A stretch of DNA of 64,000 bases from Chitinophaga sedimenti. GTDB lineage: Bacteria; Bacteroidota; Bacteroidia; Chitinophagales; Chitinophagaceae. The notes beneath the pieces were generated by a model. That model made no database searches, was not told the origin of the DNA, and saw only the letters and a program-made list of their open reading frames with translations. Position numbers and translations under genes: made by a program. Positions 48,114-58,980 of this stretch are shown in pieces. Each line of letters opens with the position of its first letter. Positions within the stretch are counted from its first letter, which is position 1. Where the stretch lies: contig NZ_JAKUKA010000001.1 of the NCBI RefSeq assembly GCF_023156195.1, forward strand, positions 4,278,001 through 4,342,000, read 5' to 3'.

Positions 48114-49717
48114 ATGCGGAAACGTCAATCCTTTTTTATCGTTTGCATGTTTTGCAGCCCGGTGGTCAACGCACAGCCTATGCAGGAAACACATCTTACA
48201 AACGGCGGTATTTATTTCACCATAAAAAATACGTTCACCCGTCCTGTTATAGACAGCCCGGGACGCCCGATGCATCGTCTGCATGTGTTTGGCGATTCAC
48301 TCACCGTTACCGCGGCGGACATACAGGGGTTTATATTCCGGCGGGTAAGCGGCGGCTGGCTTAATGGCGGTATTCCGACTGCATCGCACGTACCGTATGC
48401 CGATATACAGGTATTCATCTCGCGGAACGACAGTATTATGCAGCGCTGGACACAGATCCGGCAATTGCCGGCTTTTACGGACAATGAAATTGTACATGCA
48501 CAGGACACTGGCCGCAAGGCCCGGGTAATGTGTTAATCCGGGAGCTGTTGAAAAATGGCGATACCATGCGGCTGGCGCTGCGGGTACCGGGACATTCAGC
48601 TTTCGGGGAAATCCATTTTGTAAAAAAGGAGTGGGATGTACAGCCCTACCTGCGGGGATTTCGGGCGGTGCCCAATGAAAACCACACTACGGCGCGGGCC
48701 GCGCTGGCGAACATGAATCGAATGAGTTACGCAGGCTGGCCTGGGATTGGCACAGGGCCTCATGGAGAAACATATGCGCACAATATGCACTTCACCCTGT
48801 ATTTCCGGCCACAGGCAACACCCGGTGATTCCATTTTTGAATATCGTCTATGGCGCAACAATAAAACAAAAGGCTGGTTCAAAGGACATGAGGTGTTATC
48901 ACTGGGTCGATTGAAACCCGGCAGCGCCTATGTACTACAGGTACGTTTTGCAAAAAATCCCGAACACGGCTCTATCTACAGCTTCAAAACACAGCCGGAG
49001 CCCTGGCAGGAAAATATCTGGGTACGCATCATCGGCAGTCTGTTACTCGCAACATTGCTAACACTCACATTTTTGGCCATCCGGTTCGTAGTAACGAAAC
49101 GACGCGCAGACCGCTACCGGCTCGAAACCCGCGCTCTTTATGCACAAATGAATCCACATTTCCTGTTTAACGCCCTCAGCACTATACAGGGACTGATGAA
49201 CGACGCGCAAATCGAAAAGGCGAACCACTACCTGAATGGCTTTGCATCATTGATGCGCGGCACCATCCAGATGGGCAGTAAAGAAATGGTTCCATTCGCC
49301 ATAGAATTAAAAAACCTGGAGCATTATATCCATCTTGAAAAAATGCGTTTTAATTTTCAATATGAGTCAGCAGCTGACCCGCACATCCCCATAAACGAGC
49401 TGGAAGTGCCGCCATTACTAGCGCAACCACTGATTGAAAATGCAGTGAAACATGGCATTGCCGGTAAACGTGAAAAAGGCATCCTGCTGGTAAAGCTGTA
49501 TCGCGAGGGCAAAGACCTGCTCATGGTTATCAGCGACAATGGCAAAGGGTTTGACGTAAAAGCCGCTACTGCGGGCTACGGCCTGCAACTGACGCGGGAA
49601 CGGATTAATTTGTTCAACAAGCGATATGGTTCGCGCAAGATCGAATTGCAAACGCGCTCGGACCGGGATGGCACTACAACTGTTCTTCATTATAAAAACT
49701 GGCTGCAACATGATTAA
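48114..49717 (+). CDS. LytS/YehU-type sensor histidine kinase (frame break near 48503)
   Basis: Signal-like start (FFIVCMFCSPVVNAQ), a periplasmic sensing region with YFTIKNTFTRPVIDSPGRPM, a membrane segment near VRIIGSLLLATLLTLTFLAI, and the His_kinase domain: LYAQMNPHFLFNALSTIQGL. HATPase: PPLLAQPLIENAVKHGI and VISDNGKGFDV. One added base near 48503 (CACAGGACAC) joins HAQGHWPQGPGNVLIRELLK. Repaired, about 534 residues. The LytTR regulator overlaps its end by 8 bp. Confidence 0.87.
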
Positions 49718-50456
49718 AGCGGTGATCATAGATGATGAGCCCATCAACATTATTAACCTGCAACGCCTGTTGCAGCAATACTGCCCAACTGTACTGGTCG
49801 TGCAAACTGCGACCAGCGCCGATGAGGGCGCGGAGGTAATTCGCCGGCAGCAGCCCGACCTGGTATTCCTGGACATCCAGATGCCGGACAAAAGCGGACT
49901 TGATTTATTAAAATCGCTTCCAGCGCCGGAATTCGAGCTGATATTGGTAACAGCGTACGATCAATATGGCATACAGGCGGTAAAATTCTCCGCCATCGAT
50001 TATCTGCTAAAACCGGTAAATGTAGAGGAGTTACAAACTGCCGTGGAAAAAGCAGGTATAAGAATTATCGAAAAACAGCAACACCAAAGGTTACATAACC
50101 TGCTGCACTTGTTGCGCCAGGGACCGCAGCGGGACGAACACCGGCTGGCGCTACCCTCCCTGAAAGAAACCCGTTTTGTATACACAAAAGAAATTATTCG
50201 TTGCGAAAGTAGTAACAGCTACACAACTTTTCATCTTGATAATGGGGAGAAACTAATAGTATCCGTGTCTATTTACGAATATGATGAAATGCTGACTCCA
50301 TACGGGTTTATTCGCTGCCATCAGTCACACCTGGTGAACAGTCGTTTTGTGAAAAGTATGGTAAAAGAATCCGGTGGATACCTGTTGCTGCACGATGGCA
50401 CGCAGATACCCGTATCAAGATATAAGAAAGATTTTGTCCGGAATGCCCTGTTATGA
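49710..50456 (+). CDS. LytTR-family response regulator
   Basis: 248 residues from ATG 49710 (MIKAVIIDDEPINIINLQRL); earlier codons belong to the kinase. Receiver Asp in PDLVFLDIQMPDKSGLDLL and Lys in SAIDYLLKPVNVEELQ. LytTR DNA-binding domain: EIIRCESSNSYTTFHLDNGE and YGFIRCHQSHLVNSRFV. It is the partner of the kinase upstream with overlapping genes; targets are unknown. Confidence 0.94.
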   Translation: MIKAVIIDDEPINIINLQRLLQQYCPTVLVVQTATSADEGAEVIRRQQPDLVFLDIQMPDKSGLDLLKSLPAPEFELILVTAYDQYGIQAVKFSAIDYLLKPVNVEELQTAVEKAGIRIIEKQQHQRLHNLLHLLRQGPQRDEHRLALPSLKETRFVYTKEIIRCESSNSYTTFHLDNGEKLIVSVSIYEYDEMLTPYGFIRCHQSHLVNSRFVKSMVKESGGYLLLHDGTQIPVSRYKKDFVRNALL

Positions 50457-51522
50457 TCAACGTGGTTTTGCGCGTTCGTACTGCACCGGCCATGGTACAT
50501 CTACGCCCAGTTCGCCGGCCGCATGCAGCGGAAAATAAGGATCGCGCAACAACTCACGGGCAATAAAAATGAGATCTGCCGTACCGTTTGCCACCAGCTC
50601 CTCCGATTGCGCAGCAGTAGTGATGAGGCCAACCGCACCGGTACGCATGCCCGTCTCCCGGCGGATGCGGGCCGCAAACGGCGCCTGGTAACCTGGCCCA
50701 AGCGGGATTTTTACGCCCAATGCAAGTCCACCGGTGGACACATCGATCAGGTCAACACCTTTTGTTTTCAATATAACTGCGAGCTGCACGGATTCATCGG
50801 CATTCCAGCCGCCATCGACCCAGTCTGTAGCAGAAATACGGACGAAGATCGGGAGGTTTTCCGGCCACTCGGTTTGAACAGCAGATATAACGTCTAAGAG
50901 CAAACGAATCCTGTTATCGAAGCTGCCGCCATATTCATCGGTGCGCTTGTTACTGAGGGGCGACAGGAACTGATGCAGCAGGTAACCATGTGCAGCGTGC
51001 AGTTCTATCACTTTAAATCCTGCCTTAAGTGCGCGACGGGCAGCGTGTTTAAAATCACTGATCACTTTTTGAATACCGGCGGCATCGAGCGCCAGTGGCG
51101 GCGCGTCAGCGGGATTAAAGGGAACGGCGCTTGGCGCCACAGGCAACCAGCCACCATCGAGCGGACTAACAACTTTACCGCCTTTCCAGGCAGAAGCCAC
51201 ACTGGCTTTGCGGCCCGCATGTGCAAGCTGAATACAGGCACTGCGCCATGCTCTTCAAAAAAACGTTGATATCCGCAAGCTTTTCGATGTGCTCCTCTTT
51301 CCAGATACCCAGATCATCCGGCGAAATTCGGCCTTCGGGCGATATGGCCGTAGCCTCGGTGATAATCAGTCCGGCCCCACCTACAGCACGGCTTCCCAGG
51401 TGTACGAGGTGCCAGTGGTTGGCGAATCCATCCACTGAAGAATATTCGCACATAGGCGATACCGTAATGCGGTTGCGAAAGGTGACAGATTTTATAGTAA
51501 GTGGTGAGAAGAGCTGCGACAT
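50457..51522 (-). CDS. Old yellow enzyme, YqjM class (two frame breaks)
   Basis: About 356 residues. MSQLFSPLTIKSVTFRNRIT then SPMCEYSS with the Cys characteristic of the YqjM class, and LVHLGSRAVGGAGLIITEAT. The seven-A run (plus) 51257-51263 needs one more, and plus AATACAGGCAC should read AATACCAGGCAC (a CCWGG site). With both repairs EHGAVPGIQLAHAGRKASVA, a conserved segment, appears. The rest has IELHAAHGYLLHQFLSPLSN and YGGSFDNRIR. FMN-dependent ene-reductase; substrate unknown. A different class from the enzyme at 10.5 kb. Confidence 0.88.
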
Positions 51523-51628
51523 GGCCTTTTATTTTATCGCGACAAATATCGTACTTAAAACGTATTCAACGCGCGAGCTGCCTCAGCCGCCGACACTTAA
51601 AAAAGGCGGCGCCAGGCCACCCTTTACA

Positions 51629-52793
51629 TTAGTTTGCTAACTTCCGCTGTAGATTATTTCGCCAGGCAAGCCCCACACATAACAATACGCCAACACCGGC
51701 GAGCCCGGCGCCCACATATTCGGGCGACGTGTAACCGTAACCGGCAGCGATAGGTAATCCACCAAGATACGCACCCAGGGCATTCCCCATATTCGCGCTG
51801 GCCTGCAGGGATGCAGAAGCAAGCATTTCGGAACCTTTGGCCGCGTTGATCATCAACATTTGCATAGGAGCAATTACCGCAAAGGCCGGGCACCCGTTAC
51901 AAAAGTCATGACGATCGCCGCAGGCTGGTATTGTGTTACAAAGGAAACGATCATAAGCGATACGATCATGGCCGTAAGCAGTAAGCCTGTAGTGAGCAAT
52001 GGTGAAAAACGGTCGGCCAGCCGGCCGCCGAGGAAATTACCAACCGCCATCCCTACCCCGGCGATGATCATAATTACCGGTACAAAAGCAGGATCGAAGC
52101 GGCCTACCTCCGTCATCAGTGGGGCAATGTAGCTGATCCAGGCAAAAAGACCGCCCGTACCTATCGCTGACACGCCAATAATGATCCGGGGCTCGGGTTT
52201 ACCAAATGCCTTCATGCTTTCGAGAAAGCTGCCATTGGAAGTAGCCGGCAAATCAGGCATCCAGCTTTTGATGCTGCCGGCCGCTGTGAGCGCCAGTACA
52301 CCTACAATAGCAAATGAAATGCGCCAGCTCAGGTTATGCCCGATAGCGGTACCGATAGGCACCGCCACAATATTAGCAATGGTGAGCCCGGCGAACATCA
52401 CGGCCACAGACCTGGCTTCACGGCCGGGATCCGCAAGCCTGCTGGCCACTACCGCCCCAATGCCAAAAAAGGCGCCGTGCGGAAGGCCGGAAAAGAGCCG
52501 GGCAACGAGCAGCAACTCGTAATTGGGTGCCAGGGCGAACGCAGTATTAAATACCGCGAACAGCAACATCAACACCATTAAAACTTTTTTAGGGGGATAA
52601 TTGGCCGCAAAGCCAACCATGAGCGGCGCCCCGATCACCACTCCCGGGGCATACGCCGAAATGAGGTGACCGGCTTCGGGAATGCTGATGTTTAACGTGC
52701 GGGAAACGTCCGGCAGCACGCCCATCATCATAAATTCCGCCATTCCTATACTTAATCCGCCAAGCGTAAGGGTGAGCAGACTTTTTTAACCAT
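51629..52793 (-). CDS. MFS transporter, DHA1/AraJ-like (two frame breaks)
   Basis: About 389 residues. The true start is the ATG at 52793. The six-T run (plus) 52782-52787 needs a seventh to read MVKKSLLTLTLGGLSIGMAE and join FMMMGVLPDVSRTLNISIPE. The second break near 51886 (GGCCGGGC, one base short) joins AFAVIAPMQMLMINAAKGSE. DHA1-type motifs ARLFSGLPHGAFFGIGAVVA and VGNFLGGRLADRFSPLLTTG are present, and 12 membrane segments are expected. It exports drugs, sugars or arabinose-like compounds; the substrate is unknown. Confidence 0.86.
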
Positions 52794-52969
52794 GTTCGCA
52801 GTTCCTGTTTTTTTCAGGGCGCAAGTTACCACAAATTGGCGGCAGCGGGTAGTACAATTCGCACATTTGATGGCACAGCAAACCGGTACAGCTTTGCTAA
52901 AACAATGAATAGGTCAATATGTTGAAAAAAACACGACGGGGAACTTTTCCTATGGTTGCACTTCCCGTA

Positions 52970-53003
52970 AATAAAAAGCCCACTGCACATCTGCACAGCG
53001 GGC
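52970..53003 (-). terminator. Intrinsic terminator at the end of the mannoside cluster
   Basis: A stem GCCCACTG/CAGCGGGC (52978-52985 with 52996-53003, one G-T pair) is followed on the minus strand by TTTTTATTT. Confidence 0.75.
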
Positions 53004-53024
53004 GATATTTAACGGGTTTCATGA

Positions 53025-53704
53025 TCAGAGGTAAGGTTTCAGCAGACCAGCCCACAACTTGTAGCCTTCCGCATTCAGATGGAGGCCATCCATCGTCAGT
53101 TCTTTTTTGAGCTTCCCTTCACTGTCCTGGAACGGTTTATTCAGTTCGATGAGAGTAGCGCCGGCTTCCGCGGCTATTTTACGATAACCTTCGTTCAATG
53201 CGGCAATATGCTCATCTTTATTATAATGATTCTTGAATTGTGTAAACGTGTTGTTTACGGGCAGCATCGTTTGTACATAAATTTTCGTTTTAGGCGATTC
53301 TTTTTTATGCGGTGCACGATTTCCCGGTAATTATTGATAATGATGCTATCCGGCGTATTCCATTGAATATCATTGATCCCGATCAAAATAAAAACTTTTG
53401 CCGGCTTGCCTTCGGTTACTTCGTCGAGCCGGCCGAGAATACCAAACGTAATATCGCCGGAAATACCGCGATTACGGCAATTGGGGTTGCCAAGCAATTC
53501 TGCCCAGTCTGTACCCGCAGTAATGCTGTTACCGAGGAAAATAATGTCTTTGGACGAATTTGGATAGCTCCTGAACTGACCGGTTTTTAACGCGTAACTA
53601 CCGGGACGGTAAGCCGGGTTCCAGCCGGTTTGAACGGCCTGCTGCGCGCTGGTCACCTGCCAGCCAGCTAATATCAGCAACGCTACCAGCAATGCTTTTC
53701 TCAT
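53025..53704 (-). CDS. Exported SGNH/GDSL-type hydrolase (frame break at 53301-53306)
   Basis: Signal peptide (LLVALLILAGWQVTSAQ). SGNH blocks: DIIFLGNSITAGTDWAELLG (Ser), CRNRGISGDITFGILGRL (Gly), VFILIGINDIQWNTPDS (Asn) and TMDGLHLNAEGYKLWAGLL (Asp-x-x-His). The six-T run (plus) needs a seventh to continue RIKKESPKTKIYVQTMLPVN. About 226 residues when repaired. A carbohydrate esterase, perhaps removing acetyl from mannan or glucomannan given the neighbours. It acts in the periplasm or at the surface. Confidence 0.85.
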
Positions 53705-53716
53705 GACGTGTTACTT

Positions 53717-53917
53717 TTATATCTGCCTAAAATAGTAATTTTTGTTGACGGATGGTAGAATCAATTCTTTGGCAATCATTTGATGCTCCGCCTTGTCCGG
53801 ATGATCCGCGGGAACGAACTGCTGCGCGGAAGCTGCAATAGAAAAGAGCAGGCCCAGGACTAGTAATAAAGCACGCCTCTTGCTAAAAGGATTAAAAAAG
53901 CCACTGTTGATAAACAT
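53717..53917 (-). CDS. Small exported protein of unknown function
   Basis: 66 residues with a clear signal peptide (RRALLLVLGLLFSIAASAQQ) and a mature part of only about 35 residues (FVPADHPDKAEHQMIAKELI). It lies between the two SGNH genes on the same strand. It may be the N-terminal end of a longer gene broken like its neighbours, but I found no in-register continuation before the next start at 53704. No family recognised. Confidence 0.45.
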   Translation of the reverse strand: MFINSGFFNPFSKRRALLLVLGLLFSIAASAQQFVPADHPDKAEHQMIAKELILPSVNKNYYFRQI

Positions 53918-53955
53918 CGAACAGTGGCTTGTGTTTTTTTATTGTTGTCATATGA

Positions 53956-54628
53956 TTACAGGCCAAGTGCCTTCATCATTTCGTCGGCCACCAGCTGGTT
54001 ACCTTTCTCGTTCAGGTGCACGCGATCTGTGGTGAGCACACCCTTAGCCTCGTTATTCGTATTGTTTTTACTTCATAGTCTACAAAGGCTTTACGCAGGT
54101 CGATCAGTTGTACGCCATTGTTTTTCGCAATGTTGCGGATCGTTTTGGAATACTGGTTCAGGTCGCCGTCCTGGGGATTGGAGAAATCGTTCAACTCACC
54201 AATCACCGAAGGCGTGCAGATCAACACTTTAATATTCTGCGCTTTCAGCTTTTTGATAAGGGCGTTGTAAAATTTCTCAAATTTATCCAGGTCGGTTCCC
54301 GTACCGGAAGATGATTTATGCCATACGTCGTTGATACCAACATACACCACTACCACGTCCGGCTTTTTTGCCAGCACGTCGTCTTCCATCCTTAAATACA
54401 GATCATACACTTTGTTCCCGCCGATGCCTGCACCAATGAGTTCGTAGTTGTCAGCGGTCTTTTTCTCGCCTAACGATTTCTGGATGAGGGTAATGTAGCC
54501 AGTTGGCCCTACGCCGCCTGGGTAATGGAGTCGCCGAAAAACACGATCCTTTGCTTTTTCCTGAAAGTCATTGACATACTTGCTATTACCACCAGCAGCA
54601 GTGCGAATTGTCCGATTATTTTTTTCAT
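53956..54628 (-). CDS. Second SGNH/GDSL-type hydrolase (two frame breaks)
   Basis: Starts MKKIIGQFALLLVVIASMSM (signal or membrane anchor), then RIVFFGDSITQ (Ser). Plus CGCCGCCTGGG near 54512-54520 lacks one base. With it the protein continues GVGPTGYITLIQKSLGEKKT and KVYDLYLRMEDDVLAKKPDV, VVYVGINDVWH (Asn). The five-T run (plus) 54065-54069 needs a sixth to end NNEAKGVLTTDRVHLNEKGN (Asp-x-x-His) at 53956. About 224 residues. A second esterase next to the epimerase gene; together they suggest deacetylation of plant mannan. Confidence 0.82.
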
Positions 54629-54647
54629 GAAGTGGATATTTTTACCG

Positions 54648-55835
54648 CTAAGTTAATCTCCGGATAATCTCTATGCAAGCCCGGGTGTTATGATAAGGGC
54701 ATTTCCAGAAGCCCGCCTTGTCCTGCCCCGCCATGGGCGCGTTATTTTCGTCCACTCCCCGGAACCATTCGCCGTTTTGGTTATCGCGGATGTACTGGCG
54801 GATAAACTCCCAGCTGGCGTAGGACGCCTTCAGGTATTTATCGCGGCCGCTTACCTGCCAGGCGTTTAAAAAGCCCACCATAGCTTCGGCCTGGGGCCAG
54901 GAATGTTTTTCCTTTACAATATGATCCGCTTCGGGATCATATTCATACCACAAACCGTCATCATCGTCCAGCCCTTCGCCGGCTGCATCTGCAATGGAAA
55001 TGGCCCATTGCTTTGCTTTTTCGACCCAGTTTTCGCCGCCCGTCGCTTCCGCGGCCGCCTGCAACAGCCAGGCCACCTCAATATCGTATCCATATGAAAC
55101 CAACGGCGATCTTGGCTGCCAGTTTTCATCAAAAAACAGGCCGACGTGACCGCCGGATTTATCTATAATATAACGATCAAACACTTCCAGCAAATCCTCG
55201 ATGCGCTCTTTCACCAATGGTTCCGGCAGCACCCGGTACAGATTCGTATATGCTTCGATCACGTGCAGCTGCGTATTCATGGCCTTTGGATGGTTGGCAT
55301 CTTTGGCGCTCAGGCGCAAATCCTCCATGGGTGACCAGTCGCGGTTAAAGGCTTCGAAATACCCGAGGCGCTCCGGGTCAAAGCCCTTTTGTTCGATCAG
55401 GTTAAACAGGCGTACGGCATGTTCCAGCACTTCGTGTATTTCCGTAGCCTGGTAGTATTCGCTGAAAGCGTACAGGCAAAACGCCCGGCCATAGATCTGC
55501 TTGCGGCCGTTAGCCACCTTGCCATCCGGGTCCAGGCTCCAATATACACCGCCAAATTCCGGGTCCAGGAAATAGGTGGTAATGTAAGCGTAGGCGCGGT
55601 CGGCGATGGTCAGGTAATCGGGCGTTCCGGTCAGGTTGTAAGCTGCACTAAAAGCCCAGAGGATGCGGGCATTCAGCACCAGCCCCTTTTCCGCCGAGGG
55701 ATCAGGCACATTATCATTATTCACTTTCCCTAAAAAACCACCGCGTTCGTGGTCCACCGTGTATTGCATCCAATAAGCAAGAATACTGTCTAACTCCTGC
55801 TCCATCTCCTGTTTATACTGGGAAGTGTTTACCAT
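54648..55835 (-). CDS. Cellobiose 2-epimerase-like protein (AGE superfamily)
   Basis: 395 residues, intact. DHERGGFLGKVNNDNVPDPS, PEFGGVYWSLDPDGKVANGR, NTQLHVIEAYTNLYRV, HSWPQAEAMVGFLNAW and KCPYHNTRACIEIIRRL fit the (alpha/alpha)6 epimerase family. CE converts mannobiose to mannosyl-glucose. The position where family members carry a catalytic His (GHDIE in my recollection) reads GYDIE here. It lies 38 bp after the GH130 gene, as in the Bacteroides mannan pathway. The role is well supported by context; activity is uncertain because of the His-to-Tyr reading. Confidence 0.85.
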   Translation of the reverse strand: MVNTSQYKQEMEQELDSILAYWMQYTVDHERGGFLGKVNNDNVPDPSAEKGLVLNARILWAFSAAYNLTGTPDYLTIADRAYAYITTYFLDPEFGGVYWSLDPDGKVANGRKQIYGRAFCLYAFSEYYQATEIHEVLEHAVRLFNLIEQKGFDPERLGYFEAFNRDWSPMEDLRLSAKDANHPKAMNTQLHVIEAYTNLYRVLPEPLVKERIEDLLEVFDRYIIDKSGGHVGLFFDENWQPRSPLVSYGYDIEVAWLLQAAAEATGGENWVEKAKQWAISIADAAGEGLDDDDGLWYEYDPEADHIVKEKHSWPQAEAMVGFLNAWQVSGRDKYLKASYASWEFIRQYIRDNQNGEWFRGVDENNAPMAGQDKAGFWKCPYHNTRACIEIIRRLT

Positions 55836-55873
55836 AGGTTACTGTTTACAACCGGAATTTACGTAAATAACGG

Positions 55874-57124
55874 TTATATAGCGCGATGGCCTACACGTCC
55901 GTTTTCCTTCGGCGCCTGTAACAGTTCCATATTTTTATCGATGATGCCGGTGAGCGTGTCCACAGAAGCGGCCGATGTAAATCCATCCCGTTCGGTGTGC
56001 AGCACATAATCCAATAGTTGATCGATGGAGCTTACCGCCACGTGCATGCGGGTATCTGAAGACGCATAATAAATAAATACTTTCCCGTCTTCGTCCGCAA
56101 TCCAGCCGTTGGAAAACACGACATTGCTTACATCTCCCACACGTTCCTCACCTTCGGGCGCGAGGAAATAACCAGCCGGTTTATAAATTACTTTAGTAAG
56201 ATCCTGCAGGTCCGTCATAAACATATACAGTACATATCGCAAACCGGCGGCGGTGTTGCGCACACCGTGCGCCAGGTGCAGCCAACCTTTCGGCGTTTTA
56301 ATCGGCGCGGGCCCCTGCCCGTTTTTAGCTTCATATACGGTATGGTATTTTTTCGGGTCGATCACCTGCTCCACCAGCACTTCGGCCTCGGTAATAGATG
56401 CAGAAAGGCCAAACCCAATACCACCGCCGCTGCCGGCGTCGATAAAGCCGTCCTGGGGACGGGTATAAAAAGCATATTTACCATCTACGAACTCCGGGTG
56501 CAACACCACATTCCGCTGCTGTGGTGAAGTGGTTTTCAGGTCGGACAGCCGTTCCCAGTTTTTAAGATCCCTGGAGCGGATGATACCACATTGCGCAATG
56601 GCGGCCGACTGGTCGTACGCCGGCACCGACGTGTCTTTACGTTCCGTACAAAACAAACCATACACCCAGCCGTCTTCATGAGCCGTCAGGCGCACATCGT
56701 ATACATTTACATCCGGTTCGCCGGATTGTCCTACCTGGATGGGGTAATCCCGGAAACGGAAATTATCCACACCATTAGGACTTTCAGCGATCGCAAAAAA
56801 GGATTTGCGGTCCAGGCCTTCTACCCGCACCATCAATATATATTTCCCTTCCCATTTGATAGCACCCGCGTTAAAAGCGGCGTTAATACCGAAACGCTCC
56901 ATCAGGAAAGGATTGGTCTGCTTATTTAAATCGTAGCGCCAAAAAACGGGCGCATGGGCCGCTGTAATAACGGGATGCTTATAACGGGTATACACCCCGT
57001 TATGCTGAGGCAGTGGCTCATTCGGCCTCGTCACCAGCGCTTCATATTGCTTTTCCAGATTTGCCAGGCGCTGTTCAAATTGATGCTTCATCATCGACGT
57101 TTTAAAGTTGTTTACAATCTCCAA
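55874..57124 (-). CDS. GH130 4-O-beta-D-mannosyl-D-glucose phosphorylase
   Basis: 416 residues, intact. GH130 hallmarks: RFGINAAFNAGAIKWEGKYI, SGEPDVNVYDVRLTAHED (the acid Asp lies here), VVLHPEFVDGKYAFYTRPQD, KGWLHLAHGVRNTAAGLRYV and VVFSNGWIADEDGKVFIYYA. It splits mannosyl-glucose with phosphate into mannose 1-phosphate and glucose. The neighbours (symporter, epimerase) match the mannobiose pathway known from Bacteroides fragilis. The GH26 mannanase of that operon is missing here. It starts 6 bp after the symporter stop. Confidence 0.93.
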   Translation of the reverse strand: MEIVNNFKTSMMKHQFEQRLANLEKQYEALVTRPNEPLPQHNGVYTRYKHPVITAAHAPVFWRYDLNKQTNPFLMERFGINAAFNAGAIKWEGKYILMVRVEGLDRKSFFAIAESPNGVDNFRFRDYPIQVGQSGEPDVNVYDVRLTAHEDGWVYGLFCTERKDTSVPAYDQSAAIAQCGIIRSRDLKNWERLSDLKTTSPQQRNVVLHPEFVDGKYAFYTRPQDGFIDAGSGGGIGFGLSASITEAEVLVEQVIDPKKYHTVYEAKNGQGPAPIKTPKGWLHLAHGVRNTAAGLRYVLYMFMTDLQDLTKVIYKPAGYFLAPEGEERVGDVSNVVFSNGWIADEDGKVFIYYASSDTRMHVAVSSIDQLLDYVLHTERDGFTSAASVDTLTGIIDKNMELLQAPKENGRVGHRAI

Positions 57125-57130
57125 TGGATG

Positions 57131-58980
57131 TTAGTATTCGTTGAGTTTGTTCCACCATGTTTTTTTCAGGATGGCCAGTATCACCACCAGGATAACGATC
57201 GTGATCAGCAAAGGCAGCTTCATCCAGAGAATAAGGTACATGGGTAGAATGGTGAGGCACAGCTGCCCGACTATTCCCAGCGCCACGTTAAACATGTTGA
57301 GTTTAAAATTCTTGTTGCCCTCAAAAGCTGGATCTTCCCGTACCACCAGCGTATGCACCGGCTTCCAGAAGCCCCAGGGACGAACGGTTTTATAAAATTC
57401 TTTCAGGGTATTGATTTCGGTGGCCGGCGCCGCATACGTACCGATGATAGAACCTGCCAGCGATAACAGGAACAGCAAAGGCCAGTAATACAGATCGAGA
57501 CCCGACAAAATGTTGAATGATTTGAGCACAGCCAATGCAATAGCCGGCACGATACCAGAGAGCATGCCCCAGAAAAAACCGCTGGCATTAAAGCGCCACC
57601 AGTACCACTTCAGCATATTGGACGCAACATACCCGCCATACAGGCCACTCACGATCCATTGCAGCACCGTATTTACATCTTTCACAAACAAACCAAGCAC
57701 CACGCCCAGCGCCACCACGGCCAAACCGGAAACGTAGTTCATGGTAATTACTTTTTTGGTAGATGCATGCGGGTCTACATATTTAAGGTAAATGTCGTTC
57801 ACAATATAAGCCTGCGCAGCATTGAGCGTACCTGAGAACGTACCCATAAAAGCGCCCAGCAACCCTGTCAACACCAAACCTAATAAACCAACCGGGATAA
57901 AAGTATTGACCGCTGCCGGCAGTATTTTTCGAAATCCACGCCGTGCGCAGATTGTATTTCGCCGCTGATCTGCGGATAGTAGAGGAGCGCCAGTATCGTC
58001 AGGCCCATCACCATCGAATAACGGATCGGCAGCAGGATGATGGATACGAAGCCACTCATCTTACTGGCTTCCTGCGGCGACCGCGTGCTCAGGATTTTTT
58101 GCATGTCGTAGTTCGGCGCGGGACCCGCCAGACTTGCAAAAATGCCTTTAAACAACATCATCATAAAAAAGATACCAAAGAGAGAAAACCCATCTTCCTC
58201 GATCTTTTTATTGGCCTCGTTCACGATACCGGTCCAGTCGAGATCCAGCCTTGCGCCGAAAAACGGGTCCAGCCAGCCTTCGGGCACATTCGGCGATCCG
58301 GATTTGTGCAGGTGTATCACAGCAATCACCCCTATGCTGATACAGGCCACCGTCATGATGCAATACTTGATCACATCGCCCAGCACGATACTGTGCATGC
58401 CGCCCAGGATCGAATAAAACATGGCGAACAACGTGAGCACGATCCCGTAGAAGTGCGGCACATATTCGGCTGGCACAGCGAACGGGATATAAGGCTGGAT
58501 GATATCCCAGGGAAAAAATATCTCCATGAACTTACCAAGTCCCACGAAACCGTAGGCCAGGAAGCCGAGACAACTGAGCAGCGCAAAGGCCACTACGATG
58601 TTATGCGACGACCGTACCGCTTTACCCGCCGCGCCGAAACGGCCTGCGAGCCATTCCGCACCGGTAGTGGCATTGGAGCGGCGCAGCCAGCGTGAAAGGA
58701 ACATCATCAGAAACACCTGGTTAAACACCGGCCACAACCAGGGAATCCAGATACTTTTTAAACCATATACGAAGCACAGGCTCACCATCCACATGGTACC
58801 CGAAATATCGAACATATCGGATGCGTCGCTCAAGCCTAACATATACCATGGGAGCGACTTCCCGCCCATCAGGTAATTCTCTTTATTCTGCCTTGCTTTC
58901 TTTCTTAATACCCATCCGATTACGACCATTGTAATGAGATAGGTAAGGATGATCACGATATCGAAAAACTGTAATTTCAT
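57131..58980 (-). CDS. Sodium:solute (SSS) symporter, probable mannobiose/mannoside transporter (frame break at 57926-57930)
   Basis: About 617 residues with 13-15 membrane segments. MKLQFFDIVIILTYLITMVV, ENYLMGGKSLPWYMLGLSDA (SSS motif), TTGAEWLAGRFGAAGKAVRS and YSILGGMHSIVLGDVIKY. The five-T run (plus) needs a sixth to read GVDFEKILPAAVNTFIPVGL and join the C-terminal part (GAFMGTFSGTLNAAQAYIVN). First gene of the operon. It brings the disaccharide in for epimerisation and phosphorolysis. Confidence 0.9.
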
